DNA of 64,000 nucleotides from Prevotella sp. (lineage in GTDB: Bacteria > Bacteroidota > Bacteroidia > Bacteroidales > Bacteroidaceae), in the NCBI GenBank assembly GCA_017412705.1, contig JAFPWS010000074.1:1-64000 (forward strand), given 5' to 3'. The notes below the pieces were generated by a model that was not told where the DNA came from, did not search any database, and worked only from the letters and a program-made list of their open reading frames with translations. Position 1 is the first letter of the stretch, and each line of letters opens with the position of its first letter. The position numbers and the translations under genes are program-made. Of the stretch, positions 7,525-15,164 are shown piece by piece.

Positions 7525-8958
7525 TCAGGTGGCGTCTTCTGTCTGGGTCCTGGGCCAGTTGACGAGGAAAAGTCGCTGAGTGGCCCGCGTGAAGGCTGTG
7601 TAGAGCCAATGGAGGTAGTCGGTGGTGAGCATGTCGTCAGTCATGTAGCCTTGGTCGACGTAGATGTGTGACCACTGGCCTCCCTGCGCCTTGTGGCAGG
7701 TGGCGGCATAGGCGAACTTAACCTGCAGGGCATTGTAGAAGCGGTCTTCCCTGAGTTTCTTCAGACGGTCAGCCTTGAGAGGGATGTCCGCATAGTCCTG
7801 CATGACAGCACGGTAGAGCTGTTCCTGCTGCTCGCGGGTCAGGGCGGGAGCCTCGCTGGTCAGCGTGTCGAGCAGGGTGGTAGCTGTCAGCTCGTAGTCG
7901 TCGTAGTCGGGGAAGGTCATGGTGACGTCAGCGAAGTGGAAGCCAAAGAGTTCCTGCGCGTTACGCACCCTGCGCACCACAGCCAGGTCGCCATTGGCGA
8001 GAAAGGTCTGCTGGCCGTTCTCCCTTTGAGCGTGTGGCGATGCGAGAGCTGTCAGCCAGTAGTAGTTGTTCTTGACTATCATGATGCGGTCGCCTGCGCA
8101 GAGCTCGGCATCGCGGTCCAGGATGCGGTTGCGGATGCCCTGGTTATAGATGTTTGCACGCTTGTTGCTGCGGGTGATGACCAGCGTATCGTCGAGCCCC
8201 ACACGGGAGTAGCTGCCCGCCAGTTCGTCGATAAGCTCGTCGCCAGGTACCATCTTGATGTCAGGGAAGCGGAAATTAATCTTTGGCAACAAGCTGCCGT
8301 CGATGTTACGGATTCGTGTGGCATTGTACAAGATGCCCGACTCCTCGCTCTGGCGCAACACCTGCCTGAGGTCGCACTCGTGGACGTGCAGGCCATACTG
8401 GCGCAGCACATCAGACATGAGGGCAGGGCTTTCCTGCTCGCCGACAGGTGGCAGCTGGGCACGGTCGCCAATGAGCAGCAGGCGGCAGTTGCGGCCGTTA
8501 TAGACAAAGCGGATGAGGTCGTCGAGCAGTTGTCCGTTGGCAAAGAGTGTCTCACCAAAGGGAGAGCCATTGGCTATCATCGAGGCCTCGTCGACGATGA
8601 ACAAGGTGTCGTGGGCGCTGTTGTAGTTCAGGTCGAAGCTGCCCTCGAGCGACTTCTGGCGATAGATGCGACGATGGATGGTGTAGGCAGGATGGCCTGC
8701 ATAGAGCGAAAACACCTTAGCAGCACGGCCCGTAGGAGCCATAAGCACCAGCTTCTGCTGCAGCGACAGCAGGGCCTGCACCATAGCGGCTGCCAGCGTG
8801 GTCTTACCCGTACCGGCAGAGCCTCGCAACACCATGACAGCCTCTTCGTGGCGATCAGTCATGAATGCTGCAAAGACGTTGACAGCCTGTTCTTGTTCAG
8901 GTGTCGGCACATGGCCAAAAACCTCGCGGATTCGATATTTCAGATCGTCGGAAATCAT
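7525..8958 (-). CDS. RecD-like AAA ATPase / helicase
   Basis: A 477-residue superfamily 1 helicase. Walker A is GSAGTGKT (46-53), Walker B/motif II is FIVDEAS, motif III is LLLIGDRAQLPPVG, and the C-terminal motifs VKFAYAATCHKAQGGQW and LYTAFTRATQRLFLV match the RecD/TraA/UvrD_C_2 group. It is shorter than RecD of RecBCD and lacks that protein's N-terminal domain, so it resembles the stand-alone ATP-dependent RecD-like proteins of Bacteroidota; 5'-3' unwinding is inferred from the family. A TTG at 8970 is in frame but lies in the -7 box, so the ATG at 8958 is the better start, nine bases after the box. Confidence 0.85.
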   Translation of the reverse strand: MISDDLKYRIREVFGHVPTPEQEQAVNVFAAFMTDRHEEAVMVLRGSAGTGKTTLAAAMVQALLSLQQKLVLMAPTGRAAKVFSLYAGHPAYTIHRRIYRQKSLEGSFDLNYNSAHDTLFIVDEASMIANGSPFGETLFANGQLLDDLIRFVYNGRNCRLLLIGDRAQLPPVGEQESPALMSDVLRQYGLHVHECDLRQVLRQSEESGILYNATRIRNIDGSLLPKINFRFPDIKMVPGDELIDELAGSYSRVGLDDTLVITRSNKRANIYNQGIRNRILDRDAELCAGDRIMIVKNNYYWLTALASPHAQRENGQQTFLANGDLAVVRRVRNAQELFGFHFADVTMTFPDYDDYELTATTLLDTLTSEAPALTREQQEQLYRAVMQDYADIPLKADRLKKLREDRFYNALQVKFAYAATCHKAQGGQWSHIYVDQGYMTDDMLTTDYLHWLYTAFTRATQRLFLVNWPRTQTEDAT

Positions 8959-8967
8959 ATTTAGCTG

Positions 8968-9000
8968 CAAAGTTAATCATTATTCCCGAAAAAAGCCAAA
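8968..9000 (-). promoter_or_regulatory. Promoter of the RecD-like gene
   Basis: Minus-strand TTTG (8997-9000), a 21-base spacer and TAACTTTG (8968-8975). The ATG follows nine bases after the box, predicting a nearly leaderless mRNA. Confidence 0.7.
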
Positions 9001-9015
9001 AGAAAAAAGTTTTCT

Positions 9016-9047
9016 TTTGGTTTTTCGCTCGATTTGCACTATCTTTG
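9016..9047 (+). promoter_or_regulatory. Promoter of the 29-residue peptide / DUF3822 / rsmD operon
   Basis: TTTG (9016-9019), a 20-base spacer and TATCTTTG (9040-9047); the ATG follows after eight bases. The spacer is almost identical to that of the nadB promoter at 28432-28463 (TTTTTCGCTCG.TTTGCAC against TTTTCGCTCGTTTTGCAC). Confidence 0.75.
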
Positions 9048-9055
9048 CAGGCGAA

Positions 9056-9145
9056 ATGACAAGCATTCAGAAAACAAACATCATTCTGGCACTGGTCTGT
9101 GCGGCTCTTGCCGTGCTGTGCGTGCTGAGCATACTTGACAAATGA
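9056..9145 (+). CDS. 29-residue single-pass membrane peptide, translationally coupled to DUF3822
   Basis: The ATG at 9056 lies eight bases after the TATCTTTG box and opens a 29-codon frame: a short polar start (MTSIQKTN), then one clear transmembrane helix rich in Leu, Ala, Val and Cys (residues 9-26) and a charged end (DK). Its stop overlaps the next start as ATGA (9142-9145), so ribosomes finishing the peptide can begin DUF3822. It could be a real micro-membrane-protein or only a coupling leader. The helix quality and promoter position favour translation. I do not recognise a family. Confidence 0.6.
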   Translation: MTSIQKTNIILALVCAALAVLCVLSILDK

Positions 9146-9933
9146 GCAACCAACTATTGACAATCCGCGTAAGCCGCAGCAGTCTCTCCTGCTCGACAGC
9201 CACTGCCGTCGAGGTACACTACGAGCGCTACCCCCTGAAGAGCAGCATCTCGATAGCTGCCAACATGCGTGAGGCCCTGCGCACCGTTCCCATGCTGCAA
9301 GAACAATACAACCGTGTGACGGTGCTGGTAGACTCGCCCGTGCTGATGATACCTACCGACTTGTTCGTGGAGGAGGAGCAGGAAGCCCTCTACCACCATA
9401 CATTCACCGGCCAAGAGCAGCAGACGGTGGTGCACTCCGTCATCCCCGACCTGAATGCCGTTGCCGTCTTCTCGCTACACAAGGACCTGCGCACGGTGCT
9501 GACAGACCGTTTCGGCAAGGACCTGCACATACGGCCTGCCGTCAGCAGCATCTGGCTGCACATGCACCAGAAGAGCTATACCGGTCCCCGTCAGAAACTG
9601 TACGGCTACTTCCACGACCGCAGGCTGGAGGTGTTTGCCTTTGCCCAGAACCGTTTTAAGTTCTGCAACTCGTATGCCATCAGCAGCAACCCCAACGATG
9701 CGCTGTACTATCTGTTCTCCGTCTGGAAGCAACTCGCGATGAATGCAGGCGAAGACGAGCTGCACCTGTGTGGCGATCTGCCAGAGCGCGAGCAGCTGAC
9801 GGAAGATGCCCGCCGCTACATCAAGCGCGTCTTCATCAACAATCCCTCCGGCGAGTTCAACCGTGCCCAGGTCACCCAGATAGAAGGCATGCCCTACGAC
9901 CTGATGGTGTACTACCTGAGAGGAATGAAGTAA
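9142..9933 (+). CDS. DUF3822 family protein
   Basis: A 263-residue cytoplasmic protein of DUF3822, a Bacteroidota family usually encoded just before rsmD, as here (23 bases apart). It has two similar halves of an actin-like/ASKHA appearance (for example VTVLVDSPVLMIP in the first half; LYGYFHDRRLEVFAF and LHLCGDLPE in the second), but I cannot confirm the fold or any catalytic residue. The start ATG overlaps the stop of the upstream membrane peptide. The constant pairing with the 16S rRNA methyltransferase gene hints at a ribosome-related or coenzyme A-locus role, which is inference. Confidence 0.82.
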   Translation: MSNQLLTIRVSRSSLSCSTATAVEVHYERYPLKSSISIAANMREALRTVPMLQEQYNRVTVLVDSPVLMIPTDLFVEEEQEALYHHTFTGQEQQTVVHSVIPDLNAVAVFSLHKDLRTVLTDRFGKDLHIRPAVSSIWLHMHQKSYTGPRQKLYGYFHDRRLEVFAFAQNRFKFCNSYAISSNPNDALYYLFSVWKQLAMNAGEDELHLCGDLPEREQLTEDARRYIKRVFINNPSGEFNRAQVTQIEGMPYDLMVYYLRGMK

Positions 9934-9956
9934 CATGAAATAAGAGGTACGAGCAT

Positions 9957-10580
9957 ATGCGAATCATTACCGGTAAATTCAAAGGTCGCCATTTCGACAT
10001 TCCGCGCTCGTTCAAGGCCCGGCCCACCACAGACTTTGCCAAGGAGAACATCTTCAACGTGCTGACGCAGTATATCGACTTCGACGGTGCCGAAGCCCTG
10101 GATCTCTTCTCAGGTACTGGCAGCATCACGCTGGAGCTTATCTCGAGAGGATGCAGCCGCGTCGTCAGCGTAGAGCTGGACCGCGACCACCACCGATTCA
10201 TACAGGAATGCCTGAAAAAGCTAACTGCTAATAGCCAAGAGCCATTGCAACGCCACACTCTCAAAGAGAGAACTGCCATTCCCATTCGCGGCGATGTATT
10301 CCGCTTCTTGAAGTCATGCAAGCAACAGTTCGACTTCATCTTTGCCGACCCACCCTATGCCCTGAAGGAGCTGCCCCAGATTCCAGACCTGATATTCGAG
10401 AAAGGACTGTTGAAGGAGGATGGCATCTTTGTCTTCGAGCACGGCAAGGACTACGACTTCGCCCAGCACCCCCACTTCATGGAGCACCGCAGCTACGGCA
10501 GCGTCAACTTCTCGCTATTCTCCTATCGACAGTCAGAGCGTGGCAATGCATCTAAAGCAGCGGAGAGAGCAGGCGGGTAA
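9957..10580 (+). CDS. rsmD: 16S rRNA (guanine966-N2)-methyltransferase RsmD with an in-frame repeat insertion
   Basis: A 207-residue Rossmann-fold methyltransferase. The SAM-binding motif is DLFSGTGSITLELISRG and the catalytic motif is FADPPY (FDFIFADPPYAL). It methylates G966 of 16S rRNA during 30S assembly. Two oddities: a 16-codon insertion (10223-10276) encoding an ANSQEPLQRHTLKERT-like segment sits just before the conserved IPIRGDVFRF, and removing it restores a smooth LTAIPIRGD reading; and the C-terminal tail beyond VNFSLFSY is extended and overlaps the convergent cls gene by 29 bases. The core motifs are intact, so it is probably active. Confidence 0.9.
   Translation: MRIITGKFKGRHFDIPRSFKARPTTDFAKENIFNVLTQYIDFDGAEALDLFSGTGSITLELISRGCSRVVSVELDRDHHRFIQECLKKLTANSQEPLQRHTLKERTAIPIRGDVFRFLKSCKQQFDFIFADPPYALKELPQIPDLIFEKGLLKEDGIFVFEHGKDYDFAQHPHFMEHRSYGSVNFSLFSYRQSERGNASKAAERAGG
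10223..10276. repeat. 48-bp in-frame repeat insertion inside rsmD, flanked by a 6-bp direct repeat
   Basis: AACTGC occurs at 10223-10228 and again at 10271-10276, exactly 48 bp apart. Between them, 10251-10272 is the same 22-bp unit found at 30121-30142, and the eight bases before it (CATTGCAA) are also shared with 30091-30098. The unit holds the palindrome CTCTCAAAGAGAG. 48 bp is 16 codons without a stop, so the frame survives. This looks like capture of a short mobile or copied repeat by a coding gene. Confidence 0.8.
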
Positions 10581-11979
10581 AACTTTCCCACAAACGCTGG
10601 AAGAACTTAGGGCGTGCCCAAGAGGGGACATCGTCCAGCAAGGTACTCCACGACAAATCGTCGAGGAACACCTTCTTCAGGCGTAGTGCTGTGCCCTCGT
10701 CATAGATGAAGACATTCGACTCGAAATTATTCTCGAATGAGCGGAAGTCGACATTGGTGGAGCCACAGGTGGAGAGGGCGTCGTCGACCACCATCAGCTT
10801 AGAATGCAGGAAGCCTGGCTCGTACAGATAGATACGAGCTCCGGCATCGCCCAGCTCACGCAGATAGCTGCGACTGGCCCACTCCGTAAAGCGGGCATCG
10901 GAGTGGTGAGGACATATCAGGCAGACGTCGACACCTGCCAAGGCTGCAGTCTTGAGTGCAAAGAGGACAGGCTCGTTAGGCAGGAAATAAGGTGTCTCGA
11001 TATAGACGTAGCGACGGGCAGCGGTGATGGCACGCACATAGCCCTGCATGATTTCAGGATAGGGATTGATGGGGGCACTGGTCACCAGCTGTGCCAGGCA
11101 GTTGTTGGAAGTGGCAGGCGACGAGTGTTCCGTGTTTGGTGACGGATAGTAGATGCGGTCGGTAATCAGCGTACGGTCTACGAAGTACCAGTCTACCAGA
11201 AAGGCCCGCTGCAAGGAGTAGACGATGCCCCCCCGCAGGCGCAGCATGGTGTCGCGCCATTGGGGGCTGACATATCGGCGGGCAATGTTCATGCCTCCCA
11301 CATAGCCTACCACTCCGTCGATGATGATGAGTTTGCGGTGGTTGCGATAGTTGGCCTTGCTGGTAAAGGTAGGGAAGTGGACAGGAAGGAAAGAATGCAT
11401 CTCCACACCTTCCTCACGCATTCGCTCAAAGAAGCTCCGCTTGACCTTCCAACAGCCTACATCGTCGTAGATGACACGCACGCGCACCCCACTCCGTGCC
11501 TTGGCGATAAGGGCATCGGCCACAAGGATACCCAGGGCGTCGTCCTCGAAGATATAGATATCGATATGGATATGGTGGCGGGCTGAGGCAATGTCCTTCA
11601 GCAACTCAGGGACGAAGGCATAGCCGTCAGTCATGATGTCGACGGTGTTGTTCTTGAAGGGCAGCGACATGTTCTGGTTGATGAACAGTTCTATCAGCTG
11701 CCTATGCGAATCAGGGATACGCAGGTTCTCCTGTTCTACGAAGCTCAGCATGGAACGTTTGGACAGCTGGTCCAGCGAACGTTGCTCAACCATTCGCTCA
11801 CGCCGGTGGTTCAGGCCGAAGAACAGGTAGAGTACGATGCCGATGCCGGGGAGGAAAAAGATGACCAAAGCCCAGGCCATGGTCTTGGCAGGCTGTCCGT
11901 TACCCAACACGACATGAAGGATAGTCAGGGCGATGACTATCCACATCAGTGCTACACCTATTATATATATATACTGCAT
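10552..11979 (-). CDS. cls: Cardiolipin synthase (two-PLD-domain)
   Basis: A 475-residue membrane enzyme. Two N-terminal transmembrane helices (about residues 3-25 and 34-55) are followed by two phospholipase D motifs: HRKLIIIDG (first HxK) and HSKLMVVDD (second HxK), each with the following GG/Asn pattern (VGGMN, GSTN). It condenses two phosphatidylglycerol molecules, or a related pair, to cardiolipin at the inner membrane. The start lies six bases after the dnaG stop with no promoter between, so it is the second gene of a dnaG-cls operon. Its 3' end overlaps rsmD. Confidence 0.92.
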   Translation of the reverse strand: MQYIYIIGVALMWIVIALTILHVVLGNGQPAKTMAWALVIFFLPGIGIVLYLFFGLNHRRERMVEQRSLDQLSKRSMLSFVEQENLRIPDSHRQLIELFINQNMSLPFKNNTVDIMTDGYAFVPELLKDIASARHHIHIDIYIFEDDALGILVADALIAKARSGVRVRVIYDDVGCWKVKRSFFERMREEGVEMHSFLPVHFPTFTSKANYRNHRKLIIIDGVVGYVGGMNIARRYVSPQWRDTMLRLRGGIVYSLQRAFLVDWYFVDRTLITDRIYYPSPNTEHSSPATSNNCLAQLVTSAPINPYPEIMQGYVRAITAARRYVYIETPYFLPNEPVLFALKTAALAGVDVCLICPHHSDARFTEWASRSYLRELGDAGARIYLYEPGFLHSKLMVVDDALSTCGSTNVDFRSFENNFESNVFIYDEGTALRLKKVFLDDLSWSTLLDDVPSWARPKFFQRLWESFTRLLSPLL

Positions 11980-11985
11980 CTATGC

Positions 11986-13935
11986 TTACACGATGACATC
12001 AGAACCACGCTGTTTCGCCAAGGCGTTGCGCAACTCCTGTGTCTGTCTGTATTCGTCCATCAGCTCCTTCAGTTTTTCGCACTCCACATTAGCCCCCATT
12101 TCCTTCAGCTGTCGCTGGATATCCTTCATGTGCTGGTTGACAATATCCATGCGGAAGTCGAGGATAAGATGCTGGATGCGCTGACGCAGGTCGCCGCTGC
12201 GTTGCTTGAGCTCAAAGCTACGGCTCAGCGTATGGCTGTCGATGCCCAGTGTGGCTGCCAAATGGCTGACCTGCGGGTCAGGATGGTGCATGAAATAGCG
12301 GTCGGCCTTGAAGCCCTCGTCGGCAGAGTGCTCGACAGCCTCTTGCAGAATGCGGTTATAGAGCTCGTTGGAGAACGAGAGGTTGTCCTGTCCTAAGTCG
12401 AAATCGATATACTGGGCTACGTTCAGGCTAACGGTAGAGCCATCCTCGGCCTCCAGGTTGTCAAAGATAATCTCATCGCCATAGCGGATGATGCTCTGTA
12501 CCATCAGGCGCTCCACCTCAGTACTTTGCTCCAATGCGGTGTGCAGGCCCATGACTGTAACGGAGGGAGACACGGTCTCCTCGGACTGCTGGCGCTGCTC
12601 ACGCTCTGCCGCCTTCCGCTGTTCCTCACGCTCACCGGCAATATACTTATTGGTCTGGGTAATCAGCGTACGCTCGTCGACCTCCAGCCTGCGGGCACAC
12701 TCAGTGATATAGGTGGCACGGACTATGGGGTCAGGGATGACACTGACGGAGCGTACTATCGAGTTGATGGCCTCGGCACGCTTAATGGGGTCCTTGACGT
12801 TCTTCAGCAACAGCTCCGTCTTGAACTGGATGAAGTCGGTCTGGTGCTGCTCAATATACTCCTTCAGCTGCTGGGCAGTATGCTTGCGGGCAAACGAGTC
12901 GGGGTCGTCGCCATCGGGCAACAGCAACACCTTGATGTTCATGCCCTCCTGCAGCAGCATGTCGGTACCACGCATAGCAGCATGTATACCCGCCTCGTCG
13001 CCATCGTACAACAATACGATATTCGTGGTAAAGCGACGCAGCAGCTTAATCTGATAGACGGAGAGTGCCGTACCCGAGTTGGCCACCACATTCTCTAAGC
13101 CGCACTGGTGCATGGCAATGACATCGGTATAGCCCTCCACCATGTAGACGCAATCCTCCTTGACAATGGCTCTCTTGGCCTGATAGATGCCGTAGAGCTC
13201 GCGTTCCTTATGATAGATTTCCGAGTCGGGCGAGTTGACGTACTTCTGCTGCACACCCTTGGTGGCGGCATCGAGCTTGCGCCCGCCAAAGGCCACCACC
13301 TTGCCGCTGACATTCAGCCAAGGGAACATGGCACGCCCGGCAAAGCGGTCGTACAAACCTTTCTCATTTTGAATAGCCAAACCCGTCTTCACCAGGAATT
13401 CATCCTTGAAACCCTTGCGTCTGGCCTCGTTGCACAGGGCATCGCGCTTGGAGAGGGAAAAGCCCAGTTGGAACTTCTCTATGATGTCGTCGCGGATGCC
13501 GCGGCTGCGGAAATACTGCTTGCCGATAGCCTGTCCATCAACATCGTTCTTCAGAATCTCATGGAAGTACTGACACGCCCATTCGTTGACGACAAACATC
13601 GACTCACGCTCACTCTGCTCACGTTTCTCGTCGTCTGAAAGCTCACGCTCCTGAATCTCGATATTGTACTTCTTGGCCAGCCAGCGCAGGGCCTCGGGAT
13701 AGGTAATCTGTTCGTGCTTCATCAGGAAGTTGACGGCATTACCGCCCTCGCCACAGGCAAAACACTTACAAATCTGACGGGCTGGCGACACCATAAACGA
13801 CGGTGTCTTGTCGTCGTGGAAAGGGCATAGGCCCTTGTAGTTAACCCCCGCCTTGCGCAGATTAACAAATTCGCCAACCACATCAACGATGTTGACGGCA
13901 TCCATAATCTTATCGACTGTCGCCCGATCAATCAT
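11986..13935 (-). CDS. dnaG: DNA primase
   Basis: A 649-residue bacterial primase. The N-terminal zinc-binding CHC2 domain is seen at CPFHDDKTPSFMV...CKCFACGEGG (about residues 37-65), followed by the catalytic core and Toprim domain (VYMVEGYTDVIAMHQ with the conserved Glu; LYDGDEAG with the Asp residues). The C-terminal half (about 430-649) is the variable helicase-interaction domain. It makes RNA primers for replication. The ATG lies nine bases after a TACTTTTG box, so the mRNA should be almost leaderless. cls follows directly in the same operon. Confidence 0.95.
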   Translation of the reverse strand: MIDRATVDKIMDAVNIVDVVGEFVNLRKAGVNYKGLCPFHDDKTPSFMVSPARQICKCFACGEGGNAVNFLMKHEQITYPEALRWLAKKYNIEIQERELSDDEKREQSERESMFVVNEWACQYFHEILKNDVDGQAIGKQYFRSRGIRDDIIEKFQLGFSLSKRDALCNEARRKGFKDEFLVKTGLAIQNEKGLYDRFAGRAMFPWLNVSGKVVAFGGRKLDAATKGVQQKYVNSPDSEIYHKERELYGIYQAKRAIVKEDCVYMVEGYTDVIAMHQCGLENVVANSGTALSVYQIKLLRRFTTNIVLLYDGDEAGIHAAMRGTDMLLQEGMNIKVLLLPDGDDPDSFARKHTAQQLKEYIEQHQTDFIQFKTELLLKNVKDPIKRAEAINSIVRSVSVIPDPIVRATYITECARRLEVDERTLITQTNKYIAGEREEQRKAAEREQRQQSEETVSPSVTVMGLHTALEQSTEVERLMVQSIIRYGDEIIFDNLEAEDGSTVSLNVAQYIDFDLGQDNLSFSNELYNRILQEAVEHSADEGFKADRYFMHHPDPQVSHLAATLGIDSHTLSRSFELKQRSGDLRQRIQHLILDFRMDIVNQHMKDIQRQLKEMGANVECEKLKELMDEYRQTQELRNALAKQRGSDVIV

Positions 13936-13944
13936 AGCTGCCTA

Positions 13945-13976
13945 CAAAAGTACGAATAAGTAGTCAAAATACCAAA
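13945..13976 (-). promoter_or_regulatory. dnaG-cls promoter
   Basis: Minus-strand TTTG (13973-13976), a 20-base spacer and TACTTTTG (13945-13952), nine bases from the dnaG ATG. Confidence 0.75.
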
Positions 13977-13983
13977 TTATCAT

Positions 13984-14028
13984 TGCACAAATCTTAAGGT
14001 TTGTGCACAAAGGGGTGGATTTTGTGCA
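13984..14028. promoter_or_regulatory. Possible operator upstream of the etf operon
   Basis: TGCACAAA (13984-13991) and TTTGTGCA (14000-14007) form a perfect inverted repeat with an 8-base spacer, and TTTGTGCA is repeated at 14021-14028, 21 bp further on. A weaker TGTGTGCGCA lies inside the promoter spacer at 14040-14049. The position directly upstream of the -33 element suits an activator or repressor; the protein is unknown. Confidence 0.45.
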
Positions 14029-14033
14029 TTTTA

Positions 14034-14065
14034 TTTGGCTGTGTGCGCAAAAAGTCGTACCTTTG
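14034..14065 (+). promoter_or_regulatory. etf/acyl-CoA dehydrogenase operon promoter
   Basis: TTTG (14034-14037), a 20-base spacer and TACCTTTG (14058-14065), 38 bases before the etfB ATG. Confidence 0.75.
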
Positions 14066-14103
14066 CGGGCGATTTTGAAATTTCATTATTATTTATTATT
14101 AAT

Positions 14104-14976
14104 ATGGCTTTAAAGATTGTTGTACTGGCCAAGCAAGTGCCAGACACCCGAAATGTGGGTAAGGATGCCATGACAGCCGAAGGCACCGTCAACCGCGCTG
14201 CCCTACCTGCCATCTTCAATCCAGAAGATTTGAACGCCCTGGAACAAGCCCTTCGCTTGAAGGAGCAGAACCCAGGCTCTACAGTAGGAATCCTCACGAT
14301 GGGTCCTCCACGTGCAGGAGAGATTATTCGTCAGGGACTTTATCGTGGCGCTGATACAGGCTGGTTGTTGACCGACCGTCTGTTTGCCGGTGCCGACACG
14401 CTGGCTACCTCTTACGCCTTGGCTACCGCTATCAAGAAGATTGGCGATGTAGACCTCGTGATTGGTGGTCGTCAGGCTATCGATGGTGATACCGCCCAGG
14501 TAGGTCCTCAGGTGGCTCAGAAGCTGGGCCTCAACCAGGTGACTTATGCTGAGGAGATTCTCAGCGTGAAGGATGGCAAGGCTACTATCAAGCGTGTCAT
14601 CGACGGTGGTGTAGAGACTGTAGAGGCTCCGCTGCCCGTAGTGATTACCGTCAACGGAAGTGCTGCTCCATGCCGCCCACAGAACGCCAAGCTGGTGATG
14701 AAGTACAAGCGTGCCACCTGTCCGATGGAGCGTCCTGCCGAGGGCACGCCCTACGACTATCTGTACGACGAGCGTCCTGAGCTGACACTCAACCAGTGGA
14801 GCGTGGCCGATGTCGATGGCGATGTGAACCAGTGTGGTCTGAGTGGCTCACCCACCAAGGTGAAGGCCATCAAGAACATCGTGTTCCAGGCTAAGGAGTC
14901 GAAAACTTTGACGGCTTCTGATGCTGATATTGAGGGAATGATCAAAGAATTGTTGGAAGAAAAAATCATTGGCTAA
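14104..14976 (+). CDS. etfB: Electron transfer flavoprotein subunit beta
   Basis: A 290-residue ETF beta subunit (FixA type). It opens with LKIVVLAKQVPDTRNVG and carries the signature ADLVIGGRQAIDGDTAQVGPQVA-like region and a VTVNGSAAPCRPQNAKLVMKYKR-like segment characteristic of the family. With EtfA it carries electrons between an acyl-CoA dehydrogenase and the quinone pool or another acceptor. The longer frame back to 14035 is rejected because it spans the promoter. It is followed by a 59-residue membrane gene, then etfA and the acyl-CoA dehydrogenase, all rightward with spacings of 0-6 bases. Confidence 0.93.
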   Translation: MALKIVVLAKQVPDTRNVGKDAMTAEGTVNRAALPAIFNPEDLNALEQALRLKEQNPGSTVGILTMGPPRAGEIIRQGLYRGADTGWLLTDRLFAGADTLATSYALATAIKKIGDVDLVIGGRQAIDGDTAQVGPQVAQKLGLNQVTYAEEILSVKDGKATIKRVIDGGVETVEAPLPVVITVNGSAAPCRPQNAKLVMKYKRATCPMERPAEGTPYDYLYDERPELTLNQWSVADVDGDVNQCGLSGSPTKVKAIKNIVFQAKESKTLTASDADIEGMIKELLEEKIIG

Positions 14977-14978
14977 AA

Positions 14979-15158
14979 ATGGTTGAATTCATTGTTTTTA
15001 CAATTATCTGTATTGTTGGTTACTTTGCATATCGAATGTTTATAGATAATAATGATAACATCAACAATGAAAATACCGGCTGTGTTTTTGGATTAATAAT
15101 AGCTATAGTTCTTATTGTCATTTTCCTTTTCGGAATGGCATTTTGGACACACAAGTAA
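14979..15158 (+). CDS. 59-residue two-helix membrane protein between etfB and etfA
   Basis: An A/T-rich frame that starts two bases after the etfB stop and ends six bases before the etfA start. It encodes 59 residues: an N-terminal helix (residues 3-18), an Asn/Asp-rich loop (about 22-32, DNNDNINNE), a second long hydrophobic helix (about 34-55) and a short basic end (THK). The base composition is clearly unlike the G/C-richer etf genes, which suggests later insertion or weak selection on codon use. The frame is open across the whole gap and in tight operon spacing, which supports a real gene. Family not recognised. Confidence 0.6.
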   Translation: MVEFIVFTIICIVGYFAYRMFIDNNDNINNENTGCVFGLIIAIVLIVIFLFGMAFWTHK

Positions 15159-15164
15159 TAGATT

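Noticed and set aside
7693..8964. 423-codon plus-strand frame opposite the RecD-like helicase
   Set aside because: Antisense shadow of a helicase with intact Walker motifs.
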